DNA of 64,000 bases from Flavobacterium sp. MK4S-17. Lineage in GTDB: Bacteria; Bacteroidota; Bacteroidia; Flavobacteriales; Flavobacteriaceae. Where the stretch lies: positions 1 through 64,000 of the forward strand of contig NZ_WWEP01000012.1 of the NCBI RefSeq assembly GCF_009848495.1, given 5' to 3'. Position numbers and translations under genes: made by a program. Positions 34,531-44,004 of this stretch are shown here, in pieces (the stretch's first letter is position 1; the number at the start of each line of letters is the position of its first letter). Below the pieces are notes generated by a model. It was not told the origin of the DNA and did not search any database. It saw only the letters and a list, made by a program, of their open reading frames with translations.

Positions 34531-34557
34531 AATCCCGCCTTAAAGCGGGATTTTTTA
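34531..34557 (+). terminator. Bidirectional terminator between the secreted protein gene and rho
   Basis: AATCCCGC-CTTAAA-GCGGGATT, perfect 8-bp stem, A-rich on one side and seven T residues on the other. Confidence 0.9.
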
Positions 34558-34581
34558 TTTATAGTAACTATACTTTTTTAA

Positions 34582-36324
34582 TTAATCATCATTCATAGAA
34601 AGCAGGAACTCTTCATTATTCCTTGTTTTCTTAAAGCGGTCATTAATAAAGTCCATCGCTTCCACAGGATTCATATCGGCAAGGTATTTCCTCATTATCC
34701 ACATGCGCTGTATTGTTTTTTCGTCAAGCAATAAATCATCACGGCGTGTACTGGAAGACGTAAGGTCAATGGCAGGGAATATACGCCTGTTGGCAATTTT
34801 CCTGTCAAGCTGCAATTCCATGTTGCCCGTACCTTTAAACTCTTCAAAAATAACCTCATCCATTTTGGAGCCTGTATCGGTAAGTGCTGTAGCAATAATA
34901 CTAAGCGAGCCTCCGCCTTCAATATTACGTGCTGCACCAAAAAATCGTTTTGGCTTTTGTAGTGCGTTGGCATCTACACCACCACTCAATACCTTGCCCG
35001 AAGCGGGCTGTACAGTATTATATGCCCTTGCCAGACGTGTTATTGAGTCAAGCAGTATTACCACATCATGGCCGCACTCAACAAGGCGTTTGGCTTTTTC
35101 AAGCACAATATTGGCTACCTTAACGTGGCGGTCGGCAGGCTCATCAAAGGTTGAGGCTATTACCTCACCCCTAACGCTGCGCTGCATATCTGTTACCTCT
35201 TCAGGGCGCTCATCAATAAGTAATACTATAAGGTACACTTCAGGATGGTTCGCGGCAATGGAGTTGGCTATATCTTTCAGCAACATGGTTTTACCTGTTT
35301 TGGGCTGTGCCACTATCATACCACGCTGGCCCTTGCCAATTGGCGAAAACAAATCGATAATCCTGGTAGAAATAGTACTTTGCTTATCAGCAAGGTTAAA
35401 CTTTTCATCAGGGAAAAGCGGGGTTAAATGCTCAAATGAAACCCTGTCGCGCACTACCTGCGGGTCATGCCCGTTAATTTTAAGCACTTTAACAAGCGGA
35501 AAATATTTTTCGCCTTCTTTTGGAGGCCTTACCACTCCTTTAACCGTATCCCCTGTTTTAAGCCCAAAAAGCCTTATCTGTGAATTGGAAAGGTAAATAT
35601 CATCAGGCGATGCGAGGTAATTATAATCTGATGAACGAAGGAAACCATAACCATCAGGCATCATTTCCAAAACACCTTCGCTTTCTATAATGCCATCAAA
35701 CTCATAATCAGGCTCACGGAAATTTTGCTGGTGCTGCTGTTTCTTTTTATAGCTCGGGTGGTTTGGGTTGTTGGCATTGGCCCTTTCTATTTGCGCCTGC
35801 CTTTCCTCCTCTGATAATTGCGGCCTTGCGGACTTTGCATCAGTATTATTATCAGTCTTGGGTTTGCTTTCCTTAACAGGAGTATTCTTTTTCCTGTCTT
35901 TAAGGTTTTGTGGTATATTTCTTTCCTGTTTTTTCTCTACTGCCGGAACTTCTTTTACTTCAGCAGTTTCAGTACGGATTGTTTCTGTATCCTGCCCTGC
36001 AGGCTTATCGTTTTTAGCAGCCGGTTTTTCTTCCCTTTGCTTAACTTCTGCTTTAGGTGCCGGTTTATTATCAGCAGCAGGCTTTTCCTGCTTGCTTATT
36101 CTTGCCCTTTTTGGTTTTTCTGCTGTTTTTTCATCAGCTTTATCTGCCGGTGCAGCAGGGTCAAAAAGCGTTTTAACTGTGGCAGGGTCTGCTGCCTGTT
36201 GGTCTAAAATCTGGTAAATTAAATCGTCTTTTTTTAAACCTCTGTATTTGTTGATCTTCGCTTTTTTTGCAATTTCCTGAAGCTCAGGAAGCTTCATTTC
36301 TTTTAATTCAGAAATATCAAACAT
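34582..36324 (-). CDS. rho: Transcription termination factor Rho
   Basis: 580 residues against about 420 in E. coli. Domains: N-terminal helical Rho_N ([20 protein letters not shown], to about 45); a low-complexity Lys/Glu/Ala/Pro insertion (about 50-210); the cold-shock-like RNA-binding domain ([31 protein letters not shown]); and the hexameric ATPase with Walker [12 protein letters not shown], Walker [18 protein letters not shown]-loop/R-loop segments ([20 protein letters not shown]). It terminates transcription at unstructured C-rich RNA. The long insertion is a Bacteroidota feature of uncertain use. Its leader is about 190 bases to the divergent gene, compatible with autoregulation. Confidence 0.97.
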   Translation of the reverse strand: MFDISELKEMKLPELQEIAKKAKINKYRGLKKDDLIYQILDQQAADPATVKTLFDPAAPADKADEKTAEKPKRARISKQEKPAADNKPAPKAEVKQREEKPAAKNDKPAGQDTETIRTETAEVKEVPAVEKKQERNIPQNLKDRKKNTPVKESKPKTDNNTDAKSARPQLSEEERQAQIERANANNPNHPSYKKKQQHQQNFREPDYEFDGIIESEGVLEMMPDGYGFLRSSDYNYLASPDDIYLSNSQIRLFGLKTGDTVKGVVRPPKEGEKYFPLVKVLKINGHDPQVVRDRVSFEHLTPLFPDEKFNLADKQSTISTRIIDLFSPIGKGQRGMIVAQPKTGKTMLLKDIANSIAANHPEVYLIVLLIDERPEEVTDMQRSVRGEVIASTFDEPADRHVKVANIVLEKAKRLVECGHDVVILLDSITRLARAYNTVQPASGKVLSGGVDANALQKPKRFFGAARNIEGGGSLSIIATALTDTGSKMDEVIFEEFKGTGNMELQLDRKIANRRIFPAIDLTSSSTRRDDLLLDEKTIQRMWIMRKYLADMNPVEAMDFINDRFKKTRNNEEFLLSMNDD

Positions 36325-36488
36325 GTAAAAATTTAGAGTTAAATTATAGTGTGTGTTAACGGGAAGTGTAAAATCTTTTTTGTTGGGAAAACATTATATA
36401 CTTCGCGGAATGAAGTAATTATGATTTTGTAGTGCAATAATACAAATTTATTTTTAGTATGCAATAGCATTTTTTTAAAAAGAAAACA

Positions 36489-36496
36489 TAATTTTG
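36489..36496 (+). promoter_or_regulatory. -7 promoter box (TAATTTTG) for the DUF4293 gene
   Basis: Perfect TAnnTTTG, 19 bases before the start codon at 36516. Confidence 0.55.
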
Positions 36497-36515
36497 TGGA
36501 GCAAAACAAGCGGTA

Positions 36516-36938
36516 ATGTTACAAAGAATACAAACTATATATCTTTTTATAGCATTTATTGCAACAGGTGTACTGCCTTTTGTTTTCCCTTTGTGGAAAA
36601 CGGAAAATGGGCAGGAATACTTTTTTATGTTCGACCTGTCGTTCGTAGCGCTGTTCGGGCTTAGTACAACGCTATCGCTGGTGAGTATATTTACTTACAA
36701 AAAAAGGAAAAAACAGTTTGTAATGGGCAGACTGAATATAATATTGAATTTAATTTTATTAGGATTATTTGTATATCGGTCACTAAATTTATCCGGAGAG
36801 GCAGATCCTGCAAAGGCTGTTTCTGAGAAGGGTATTGGGATGATTCTTCCGATTATTTCTATCGTTTTTTTAAGCCTTGCCAATAAGGCTATCAAAAAGG
36901 ACGAAGATCTCGTAAAATCTGTTGACAGATTACGATAA
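36516..36938 (+). CDS. DUF4293 membrane protein
   Basis: 140 residues with four predicted membrane helices (IYLFIAFIATGVLPFVFPLW, LSFVALFGLSTTLSLVSIFTY, LNIILNLILLGLFVYRSL, MILPIISIVFLSLA) and a basic Lys/Arg-rich loop. The start MLQRIQTIYL and the layout match DUF4293, a Bacteroidota family of unknown role often next to rho, as here (divergent). Inner membrane. Followed by a terminator. Confidence 0.88.
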   Translation: MLQRIQTIYLFIAFIATGVLPFVFPLWKTENGQEYFFMFDLSFVALFGLSTTLSLVSIFTYKKRKKQFVMGRLNIILNLILLGLFVYRSLNLSGEADPAKAVSEKGIGMILPIISIVFLSLANKAIKKDEDLVKSVDRLR

Positions 36939-36970
36939 ACCTTTTAACTTAGTTTATTAGTGCGAGAAAA

Positions 36971-36998
36971 AGCCGGGTTAACAGCCCGGCTTTTTTTA
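36971..36998 (+). terminator. Bidirectional terminator after DUF4293
   Basis: AGCCGGG / CCCGGCT stem around TTAACAG, with A's before and seven T's after. It also serves the convergent phosphoesterase gene. Confidence 0.9.
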
Positions 36999-37496
36999 TT
37001 AGCCCCGTTTACCAAGCTCTATTATTTCCAGTTGTTGTATTTTATCGCCTTCAATTACAAAGCGTAACATAGTACGCACCTGATGAAAGCCTTTAATACC
37101 TGCTGCTCCCGGATTCATATGCAGCAATCCCAGTTTTTGGTCGTACTGTACTTTTAAAATATGCGAATGCCCACAGATAAAAAGCTTTGGCGGATTCTGC
37201 ATAATTTCATTACGCACCGCAACATTATACTTACCCGGGTATCCACCAATATGCGTTATCCATACATCTACGCCTTCGCACATAAACCTGTTATTTAAAG
37301 GAAATTCCTGTCGCGCATTATTATCATCAATATTGCCATATACCGCCCTAAGCGGCTTTATATTCTTTATAGTATCGGTTACCGATAAATCTCCAATGTC
37401 GCCCGCATGCCACACTTCATCTGCCTGTTTTACATATTTTAAAATAGTATCATTTATATAGCTATGGGTATCGGAAAGGAGCAGTATTTTTTTCAT
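36999..37496 (-). CDS. YfcE-type metallophosphoesterase
   Basis: 165 residues. The metallophosphoesterase motifs are all present: LLLSDTHSY (DxH), VWHAGDIGD (GDxxD), YGNIDD (GNxD-type), ICGHSHI (GHxH) and MNPGAAG. This is the small MJ0936/YfcE class, which hydrolyses phosphodiesters with two metal ions; the natural substrate is unknown. Cytoplasmic. Single gene, divergent from truA. Confidence 0.92.
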   Translation of the reverse strand: MKKILLLSDTHSYINDTILKYVKQADEVWHAGDIGDLSVTDTIKNIKPLRAVYGNIDDNNARQEFPLNNRFMCEGVDVWITHIGGYPGKYNVAVRNEIMQNPPKLFICGHSHILKVQYDQKLGLLHMNPGAAGIKGFHQVRTMLRFVIEGDKIQQLEIIELGKRG

Positions 37497-37586
37497 TTAT
37501 AAACTACATTTTAAACAAAGTTACAAAACGTGTTATAAGGCAGCTTATGCATTATAATTTTACTTTTTAACCAGCCTTTATTTAAG

Positions 37587-37594
37587 TATCTTTG
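37587..37594 (+). promoter_or_regulatory. -7 promoter box (TATCTTTG) for truA
   Basis: Perfect TAnnTTTG. It overlaps the first possible in-frame TTG (37592), so that start is excluded and translation must begin further downstream. Confidence 0.65.
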
Positions 37595-37618
37595 CGTGTA
37601 ATTTTTCAGCAGCCAGTT

Positions 37619-38350
37619 TTGAGATATTTTATAGAATTTGCCTACAACGGAAAAAACTACCACGGCTGGCAATCGCAGCCCAATAGCATTACGGTTCAGG
37701 AAACTATAAATAAAGCATTGTCAGTTTTACTGCGGCAGCAAATTGATGTTGTTGGTGCAGGACGGACGGATACCGGTGTGCATGCTGCACGTATGTATGC
37801 CCATTTTGATTATCCGGAGATTGATAATGATTTATTGGTACAAAAACTGAATTCCTTTTTGCCAAAAGACATCGTTGTATATCGTTTTATACCGGTTGAT
37901 GATGAAGCCCATGCCAGATTTGATGCCACAAGCCGTACTTATGAATATCACATTCATACCTTTAAGGATGCTTTTATACATGAAGGGAGCTGGTATAACT
38001 TTCATCACCTGGACGTGGACAAAATGAATGAGGCAGCAAAAATATTATTGCAGTATAAAGATTTTAAATGTTTTTCCAAAACACATACCGACGTTAAAAC
38101 CTTTAATTGCGATATTACGGAAGCATACTGGGAAAAAAATGGCAACAGGCTTGTTTTTACCATAACTGCCGATAGGTTTTTGCGAAATATGGTACGGGCT
38201 ATAGTAGGCACTTTAGTGGAAATAGGTACCGGAAAAATTACTGTTGAAGATTTACATATTATAATAAAAAGCCGGGACAGGAGCCGTGCAGGCTTCTCGG
38301 TTCCCGCACATGGGTTATACCTTACAAAGGTTATTTATCCGTATATTTAA
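37619..38350 (+). CDS. truA: tRNA pseudouridine(38-40) synthase
   Basis: 243 residues with the start set at TTG 37619 (MRYFIEFAYNGKNYHGWQSQ), because the promoter covers the earlier in-frame start. Motifs: GAGRTDTGVHA with the catalytic Asp, RTYEYHIHT, FRNMVRAIVGTLVEIGTGK-like FLRNMVRAIVGTLVEIG, and the C-terminal AGFSVPAHGLYL. It converts uridines 38-40 of the tRNA anticodon stem-loop to pseudouridine. A TTG start is unusual in this window and may lower expression. It is followed after 16 bases by an ABC exporter gene. Confidence 0.93.
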   Translation: MRYFIEFAYNGKNYHGWQSQPNSITVQETINKALSVLLRQQIDVVGAGRTDTGVHAARMYAHFDYPEIDNDLLVQKLNSFLPKDIVVYRFIPVDDEAHARFDATSRTYEYHIHTFKDAFIHEGSWYNFHHLDVDKMNEAAKILLQYKDFKCFSKTHTDVKTFNCDITEAYWEKNGNRLVFTITADRFLRNMVRAIVGTLVEIGTGKITVEDLHIIIKSRDRSRAGFSVPAHGLYLTKVIYPYI

Positions 38351-38366
38351 GCCGTTTTAAATTGTT

Positions 38367-40130
38367 ATGAAAGCCATAAAGTCATCCTCATTAAAAAAGT
38401 TAATGCTATTTGCAAAGCCTTACCGCACCCGTTTTACATGGGTAATTGTTTTTGCAATATCATTATCAATATTTGCCGCACTGCGCCCCTATTTATTAAA
38501 ACAGACTGTTGACAGCTATATAAGCAATGCCGATAAGCAGGGACTGTTATATTACATATTATTGATGGGTGGCGTGCTCCTTCTTGAAGTAATATCTCAG
38601 TACTACTTTGTGTATTGGGCCAACTGGCTGGGACAGGATATTGTAAAAGACATACGCGAAAAACTGTTTAGGCATATTACCTCTTTCCGAATGAAGTTTT
38701 TTGATAATGAAGCTGTGGGAAGGCTGGTAACACGTACTGTTTTTGATATTGAATCTATAGCACGCATATTTAGCCAGGGATTGTTCATGATAATAAGCGA
38801 CTTACTGAAAATGATTGTAGTACTGGCTTTTATGTTTTATATGAACTGGAAGCTTACTTTGATAGTTATACTTGCTATGCCCATACTGCTGTATGCCACA
38901 CGCATTTTCCAGAAAAAAATGAAAGGCGCGTTTGAAGAGGTACGTGCACAGGTGGCTAATCTTAATACCTTTGTTCAGGAAAGGCTTACCGGTATGAAAA
39001 TAGTCCAGCTTTTTAACCGTGAGGACATAGAATATGAAAAGTTTAAACAGATAAACAAAAAACATAATGATGCCTGGCAAAAAAATATTCTGTATAACTC
39101 CATCTTTTTCCCTATTGCAGATATTATTTCTTCGTTAACATTAGGTTTTGTTATATGGTATGGCGGACTTAATATATTAAACGGTGATAATATGACCACC
39201 TTTGGCGACCTTTTTGCCTATACCATGCTGATTAGTATGCTGTTTAACCCGTTAAGGCAGATAGCTGATAAATTTAATGAAATGCAAATGGGTATAGTAG
39301 CGTCAGACAGGGTATTTGAACTCCTGGATATGGAACAATACATACAGGTGCCGGGCCAGCAGGAAGCAGGGCATTTTAATGGTGAGATCATTTTTGAAAA
39401 TGTCCGTTTCAGCTATATAGAAAACGAAGAAGTTATAAAGGGCATTAACCTTAAAGTAGAAGCCGGTGAAACCATTGCTATTGTAGGTGCTACCGGTGCA
39501 GGTAAGTCAACTATAATTAACCTGCTGAACCGCTTTTATGAAATTGACAGCGGCAGCATAACTATTGATGGTATTAATATATATGATTTTACACTGGACA
39601 GCCTGCGTAAACAGATTGCCATTGTTTTGCAGGACGTTTTCCTTTTTGCCGATACTATATTAAACAACATTACCCTTAATGAACCTGATATTACCCGAGA
39701 GGATGTTATCAACGCGGCCAAAGCCATAGGCGTACATGAGTTTATTATGAGCCTTCCGGGCGGTTATGATTATAACGTTAAGGAGCGCGGCGTTATGCTT
39801 TCTTCAGGGCAGCGTCAGCTTATAGCTTTTTTAAGGGCTTATGTAAGCAATCCAAGTATATTAATACTGGATGAAGCTACCTCTTCTGTAGATACGTATT
39901 CTGAAGAACTTATACGCACCGCAACCGATACCATTACGCAGGGAAGGACATCCATAGTTATTGCCCACAGGTTGGCAACAGTTGTAAATGCTGACAAAAT
40001 AATTGTAATGGATAAGGGTAAAATTGTAGAGCAGGGCACGCACTACGACCTTATCAACCGGGAAACAGGCTATTATAAAAACCTGTATTACTCACAGTTT
40101 GCTATGGAAAATACAGAAGATGGTATGTAA
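38367..40130 (+). CDS. MsbA/MdlB-like homodimeric ABC exporter
   Basis: 587 residues: six membrane helices (about 25-320) and one nucleotide-binding domain. Motifs are canonical: Walker A VGATGAGKST, Q-loop IVLQDVFLF, signature LSSGQRQL, Walker B ILILDEATSSVD and H-loop IAHRLATV. This class includes lipid A and multidrug exporters; the substrate cannot be told. It lies downstream of truA and may share its transcript. A terminator follows. Confidence 0.93.
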   Translation: MKAIKSSSLKKLMLFAKPYRTRFTWVIVFAISLSIFAALRPYLLKQTVDSYISNADKQGLLYYILLMGGVLLLEVISQYYFVYWANWLGQDIVKDIREKLFRHITSFRMKFFDNEAVGRLVTRTVFDIESIARIFSQGLFMIISDLLKMIVVLAFMFYMNWKLTLIVILAMPILLYATRIFQKKMKGAFEEVRAQVANLNTFVQERLTGMKIVQLFNREDIEYEKFKQINKKHNDAWQKNILYNSIFFPIADIISSLTLGFVIWYGGLNILNGDNMTTFGDLFAYTMLISMLFNPLRQIADKFNEMQMGIVASDRVFELLDMEQYIQVPGQQEAGHFNGEIIFENVRFSYIENEEVIKGINLKVEAGETIAIVGATGAGKSTIINLLNRFYEIDSGSITIDGINIYDFTLDSLRKQIAIVLQDVFLFADTILNNITLNEPDITREDVINAAKAIGVHEFIMSLPGGYDYNVKERGVMLSSGQRQLIAFLRAYVSNPSILILDEATSSVDTYSEELIRTATDTITQGRTSIVIAHRLATVVNADKIIVMDKGKIVEQGTHYDLINRETGYYKNLYYSQFAMENTEDGM

Positions 40131-40150
40131 TGATTACCATAAATAAAAAA

Positions 40151-40174
40151 ACCAGCCGAATGGCTGGTTTTTTT
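40151..40174 (+). terminator. Bidirectional terminator after the ABC exporter
   Basis: ACCAGCC-GAAT-GGCTGGT, perfect 7-bp stem with A-tract before and T-tract after; between convergent genes. Confidence 0.92.
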
Positions 40175-40192
40175 ATTTATACTGAAGTTATA

Positions 40193-41827
40193 TTACTGCT
40201 TCACTATTTTAATAGTTTTTACTGCATTACCTACTTTAACTTTGGCAAAGTAATTTCCTGCAGCAAGTGTAGATAAATCTACCTGGGCATTGCTTGTATT
40301 TAATTCTTTTTGCAATACGGTTTGTCCTAAAAGGTTATATATTTCCACACCCTCAATATCAGAAGTGTAAGAAAGGTTCAAAATATTTTTAACCGGGTTA
40401 GGATAGTAAGCAAAATTCTCTAAATTGTTATTTGCAACACTAAGCGAGCTTTGAGTCAGGCTGAAATTATCGATAAAAAATTCAACATCAGTGCCAGAAG
40501 CTTCAACTGTTTCTGCATAAAAAGCAAATTTAACGTTACCTGTCTGTGAAAATGCAATTTCAGGAACTGCACCTGCAGTAACAGGGTTTGTGGCATCCCA
40601 ACGGGTAATTTCAGTCCAGTTTGTACCATTATCAGCAGTATATAGTAATGCTACAAAATCATCCGGCCCAAAGCTGGCAGGCGTGGTAACATTATACCCT
40701 GTAAGTGCGGCATCAAAATTTATATAGTATGTTCCTGCTGTTAAATTAAACAAAGGTGATAAAAGCCAGTCACTTGTTGCCGGAGATCCAAAAAGTGGAA
40801 AACCTTCATAAATATTTACAACCGCACTTTCAGAACCTGAAGTTTCATCATTTCCAAATGCATCTGCACTCCAATAATTTCCTGCATAAACAGGGCCTTC
40901 TGCCAAAGTACCGGAAGCAGTAGTCCAGCCCTCTCCTGGAAATTCTACAAAATCATTGGTGTAATCAGGTGCTACAACAGGCTCTGCCTCTGTAGTAAAG
41001 CTCCACTCAACACAACCTACTGCCTGGCCTAAAGTATTTCTCGGTACAATTTTCCAGTAAAAAGTTGTACTGTAGCCTGATAAATCAATATCAGCAGATG
41101 TAGTTTCAAAATTACCTATCAGGTTTGTAGCCTCACCCGGTTCTAAGCCATAATATAAATCATAAGTAATAGGTTCAGATCCTGTTGTTGGCGCATCCCA
41201 TGCAAAAACTACATCGCCTACAGGAATATTGGTAGCCATATCTGTAGGTGTAGGGTTAGATGCACAAGTTGGTAAAACCAAAGAACTTGTGTCAATCATT
41301 TCCACATCGTCAATAAACCAGTCATCTCCATCGTTGTTTGACATTACAAAGGCAATATAAACCGATTGCCCGGCATAAGCACTAAGGTCAACAATTTTTT
41401 GTGAATACGTGTTTGAGAAATCAGATTCTGACTGTAAATCAACAACAGTAAAACTTGCGTGGTCAGTTTGCGAAGTTGTGGATATCCTTACAGTATATTC
41501 AGATCCATATTCACTTCCATAAGACTGGGATTGATAAAAAGAAAGTGAACTTGCACTGGCACTAATAGTTACCAATGGGGTTACAAGCCAGTCTTCTGCT
41601 ACAGTACCATCCGAAGCAGCTTCATATTCAATATAGGCTGCTCCCGTGCCATTGTAGGCTTCTTCTGTTACGCCCCAGCTATTTTCAGGGCCCTCACCAT
41701 TTGTCCCGGCATATACAGCCCATCCCGCAGGTGGAAAAACAGCACCTTCAAAATCTTCAGGCAGCTGAGCCTGGGCAGTAATACCAAATAAAATCGCTAA
41801 TAAAAATGTAATTTTTTTCATACTCAT
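40193..41827 (-). CDS. T9SS-secreted protein with two choice-of-anchor J domains
   Basis: 544 residues. A signal peptide (MSMKKITFLLAILFGITAQA) is followed by a choice-of-anchor J/cleaved-adhesin domain (LPEDFEGAVFPPAGW, WLVTPLVTIS), a fibronectin type III-like module (NPTPTDMATNIPVGDVVFAW, YDLYYG), a second choice-of-anchor J domain (YTNDFVEFPGEGW, DWLLSPLFNLTAG), and a type A T9SS sorting domain (YYPNPVKNILNL ... KTIKIVKQ). Expected at the cell surface or outside, as a carbohydrate- or matrix-binding protein without a visible enzyme domain. Own transcription unit. Confidence 0.93.
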   Translation of the reverse strand: MSMKKITFLLAILFGITAQAQLPEDFEGAVFPPAGWAVYAGTNGEGPENSWGVTEEAYNGTGAAYIEYEAASDGTVAEDWLVTPLVTISASASSLSFYQSQSYGSEYGSEYTVRISTTSQTDHASFTVVDLQSESDFSNTYSQKIVDLSAYAGQSVYIAFVMSNNDGDDWFIDDVEMIDTSSLVLPTCASNPTPTDMATNIPVGDVVFAWDAPTTGSEPITYDLYYGLEPGEATNLIGNFETTSADIDLSGYSTTFYWKIVPRNTLGQAVGCVEWSFTTEAEPVVAPDYTNDFVEFPGEGWTTASGTLAEGPVYAGNYWSADAFGNDETSGSESAVVNIYEGFPLFGSPATSDWLLSPLFNLTAGTYYINFDAALTGYNVTTPASFGPDDFVALLYTADNGTNWTEITRWDATNPVTAGAVPEIAFSQTGNVKFAFYAETVEASGTDVEFFIDNFSLTQSSLSVANNNLENFAYYPNPVKNILNLSYTSDIEGVEIYNLLGQTVLQKELNTSNAQVDLSTLAAGNYFAKVKVGNAVKTIKIVKQ

Positions 41828-41988
41828 TTTGGTTTATAATAAAGGCCACAATTTAATAAGTTTATATTTGCAGAACAATTATTTAATATAACTTTATTAT
41901 TTAAAACAGTAAATTCTTACAATTGCTATTTTGTAGCCATATATAATTACTTTTATAAATTGTATTATTCATATAGAATGAAAGTGAA

Positions 41989-42531
41989 ATGAAAAACCAT
42001 TATAAAATATTAGGTGTAACACCCGGATGCTCTCAGGCTGAAATAAAAAAGGCCTACAGGACACTGGCTGTACAGTATCATCCTGATAAAAATAGTGGCA
42101 ACCATAAAAGCGAGGAATTATTTAAGGAAATAGCCGAAGCTTACGGAATTTTAGGTGAGCCTGCAAAAAGGAATGCTTATGATTATGCCCTTGGTTATAT
42201 TAAAGATTACAAGCATTATTTAACGGCTAAAGAAACCCCTGCATCTTACCTGACGTTATTTAAAAAAATAAAAAATAAAATATTTAATTCAGGCGGTCAT
42301 ATTAACAAAGAAGCCTTATTTATGGTTATGGACGATATACTTTGCGAAAAGAATATCGAATTTTTATTATTTGCCGATGCTCCAGCCACTAAAGGACTTA
42401 TTATTGATGAAATATTGATTTCAGGTATTTTTCTTAAGGAAATACATAAAAATGCTATTTATGACAAATTAGTTAAGCTGGCGAATGGGAATCCATTTTT
42501 TTTACGTAAAATTGCAGTTTTAAAAGAATAG
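41989..42531 (+). CDS. J-domain protein (DnaJ-like co-chaperone)
   Basis: 180 residues. An N-terminal J domain (residues 1-65) has the hallmark HPD in YHPDKNSG and KKAYRTLAVQ, plus YDYALGY. No zinc-finger or CTD domains of DnaJ follow; the remaining about 110 residues are helical and basic without a recognised family. It should stimulate a DnaK ATPase for a restricted client set. Cytoplasmic. Convergent with the glycosyltransferase gene. Confidence 0.88.
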   Translation: MKNHYKILGVTPGCSQAEIKKAYRTLAVQYHPDKNSGNHKSEELFKEIAEAYGILGEPAKRNAYDYALGYIKDYKHYLTAKETPASYLTLFKKIKNKIFNSGGHINKEALFMVMDDILCEKNIEFLLFADAPATKGLIIDEILISGIFLKEIHKNAIYDKLVKLANGNPFFLRKIAVLKE

Positions 42532-42666
42532 CCAAAAAACGTTATAATTTTTCTATATAGAAAATTTTAACATTATAAATAAATCCTTTGGCACATTAGT
42601 TGCGTATATAATAAACAGAATCTCATGATTGGGATTTTGTTAATAATTGGTTGGTTGGTTTGTTAA

Positions 42667-42697
42667 GTCCCGTCAGTACTCCTAAGTCTGGCGGGAT
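42667..42697 (-). terminator. Imperfect hairpin between convergent genes
   Basis: GTCCCGTCAG pairs with CTGGCGGGAT with one mismatch around TACTCCTAAGT. It abuts the glycosyltransferase stop codon and is a likely bidirectional terminator, though no long T-run follows on either strand. Confidence 0.5.
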
Positions 42698-44002
42698 TTA
42701 CTTTTTAATTAAGGCGGCCAACTGCGCAGTAAGGTTTTTGCGTGAATATTGCTGCAAACCTATGGCGTGAGATTTCAGTTCGCCTTTACGGTAAGCATTA
42801 AAAAATTCAAGTAAAGTATTTTTTACTTTCTCAAGCTCATAATAAGTAGTAAAAACGCCTGTATTGGTGCTCTTGATAATGTGGGCGATATCTGCATCTT
42901 CCGGGCCGATAGCTAATATGGGCCTTTCTGAAACCATATACTCAAAAAGCTTGCCCGGTATTATGCATTTAGTATCAACAGAGTCTATTTCCACCAAAAG
43001 CAATACCTGAGATTTTCTTTGCTGTACCACAGCCTCTGCGTGGGGCACATATCCCATATTATTTAAATAAGGCATCAATTTAAATTCTTCCAGTGCATCC
43101 AGCACTTCCTGGCTTACAGCCCCTATCAGCTTTAATTCAAAATTATTTTTAAACTGTTGATTTTCCTTTACAAGCTCAGATAAAGCTTTCCATAAAATGC
43201 GCGGGTTGCGCTCCGAAAGAAAAGACCCTATATGCGCCAGTGTAAACTTTTCATCAGGTTTTTGCCTGCCAGTCTTTTCTACATCATAACCATTGGTAAT
43301 AACCTCTACAGGCCTGGTGGTAATTGCTTCAAACTCTTTTTTTGTTGTAGGGCTGGTTACAATAACGGTATCAGCATAATTAAGCACTTCTTTCTCCAGT
43401 TCCTTATGTTTTTTAGCTGCTTTAGCTCCCAGCTTTAATTCTTTGTGGTAGCCAATGGTTGTCCACGGGTCACGAAAATCAGCAAACCAGTTAACCTGCA
43501 GCTGCTTTTTAAGTTCAAGCCCAATAAGATGAAGGCTGTGTGGCGGCCCTGTTGTTATAACGGTATCTATATTATGTTGCTGTATATAATGCGAAAGATA
43601 TTTAACCGAGGGCTTTACCCAAAGCACGCGGGCATCGGGGATAAAAATGTTACCCCTTATCCACAGCATGGCACGCTGCACAAACGATTGCTTTTTTTTA
43701 TGCGGGATTATACCGGAACTTATTTTTTTTGTATCACCCTTAGAAAAAACGGAAGCCCAGGCATAAGGTTCGGTTATCCTGTGCTTAATAATTTGTAAAC
43801 TAAGGCTAACCTCATCCATAAGGCCTTCGTCAACCAACGGATAAGTTGGATTTTCCGGCACATATACTATAGGCTCAATACCAAATTCAGGAAGATACTT
43901 AACAAATTTCAGCCAGCGCTGCACTCCCGGCCCTCCGGCAGGCGGCCAGTAATATGTAACAATAAGTACTTTCTTTGTAACTTCTGCTGAACTTTGCGGC
44001 AT
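42698..44002 (-). CDS. Glycosyltransferase family 4-like protein
   Basis: 434 residues with two Rossmann-like halves. N-terminal VLIVTYYWPPAGGPGVQRW is a classic GT4 acceptor-side motif; the donor half has VIVTSPTTKKEFE, AHIGSFLSERNPRILWKAL, and the Glu-containing LFEYMVSERPILAIGPED. Likely acts on a surface polysaccharide or glycolipid using a nucleotide sugar; substrate unknown. Begins 2 bases after the YfhO gene and is probably co-transcribed with it. Confidence 0.88.
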   Translation of the reverse strand: MPQSSAEVTKKVLIVTYYWPPAGGPGVQRWLKFVKYLPEFGIEPIVYVPENPTYPLVDEGLMDEVSLSLQIIKHRITEPYAWASVFSKGDTKKISSGIIPHKKKQSFVQRAMLWIRGNIFIPDARVLWVKPSVKYLSHYIQQHNIDTVITTGPPHSLHLIGLELKKQLQVNWFADFRDPWTTIGYHKELKLGAKAAKKHKELEKEVLNYADTVIVTSPTTKKEFEAITTRPVEVITNGYDVEKTGRQKPDEKFTLAHIGSFLSERNPRILWKALSELVKENQQFKNNFELKLIGAVSQEVLDALEEFKLMPYLNNMGYVPHAEAVVQQRKSQVLLLVEIDSVDTKCIIPGKLFEYMVSERPILAIGPEDADIAHIIKSTNTGVFTTYYELEKVKNTLLEFFNAYRKGELKSHAIGLQQYSRKNLTAQLAALIKK

Positions 44003-44004
44003 AA

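Noticed and set aside
34703..35596. 297-codon open frame antisense to rho
   Set aside because: It lies entirely inside rho on the opposite strand, and its translation has no domain, signal or start context of its own. It is a by-product of the codon bias of rho.
42640..42662. TTGG tandem repeats (ATTGGTTGGTTGG) in the J-domain/glycosyltransferase gap
   Set aside because: Only three units of four bases; too short to be a meaningful repeat or a phase-variable tract, and not in a coding or promoter position.
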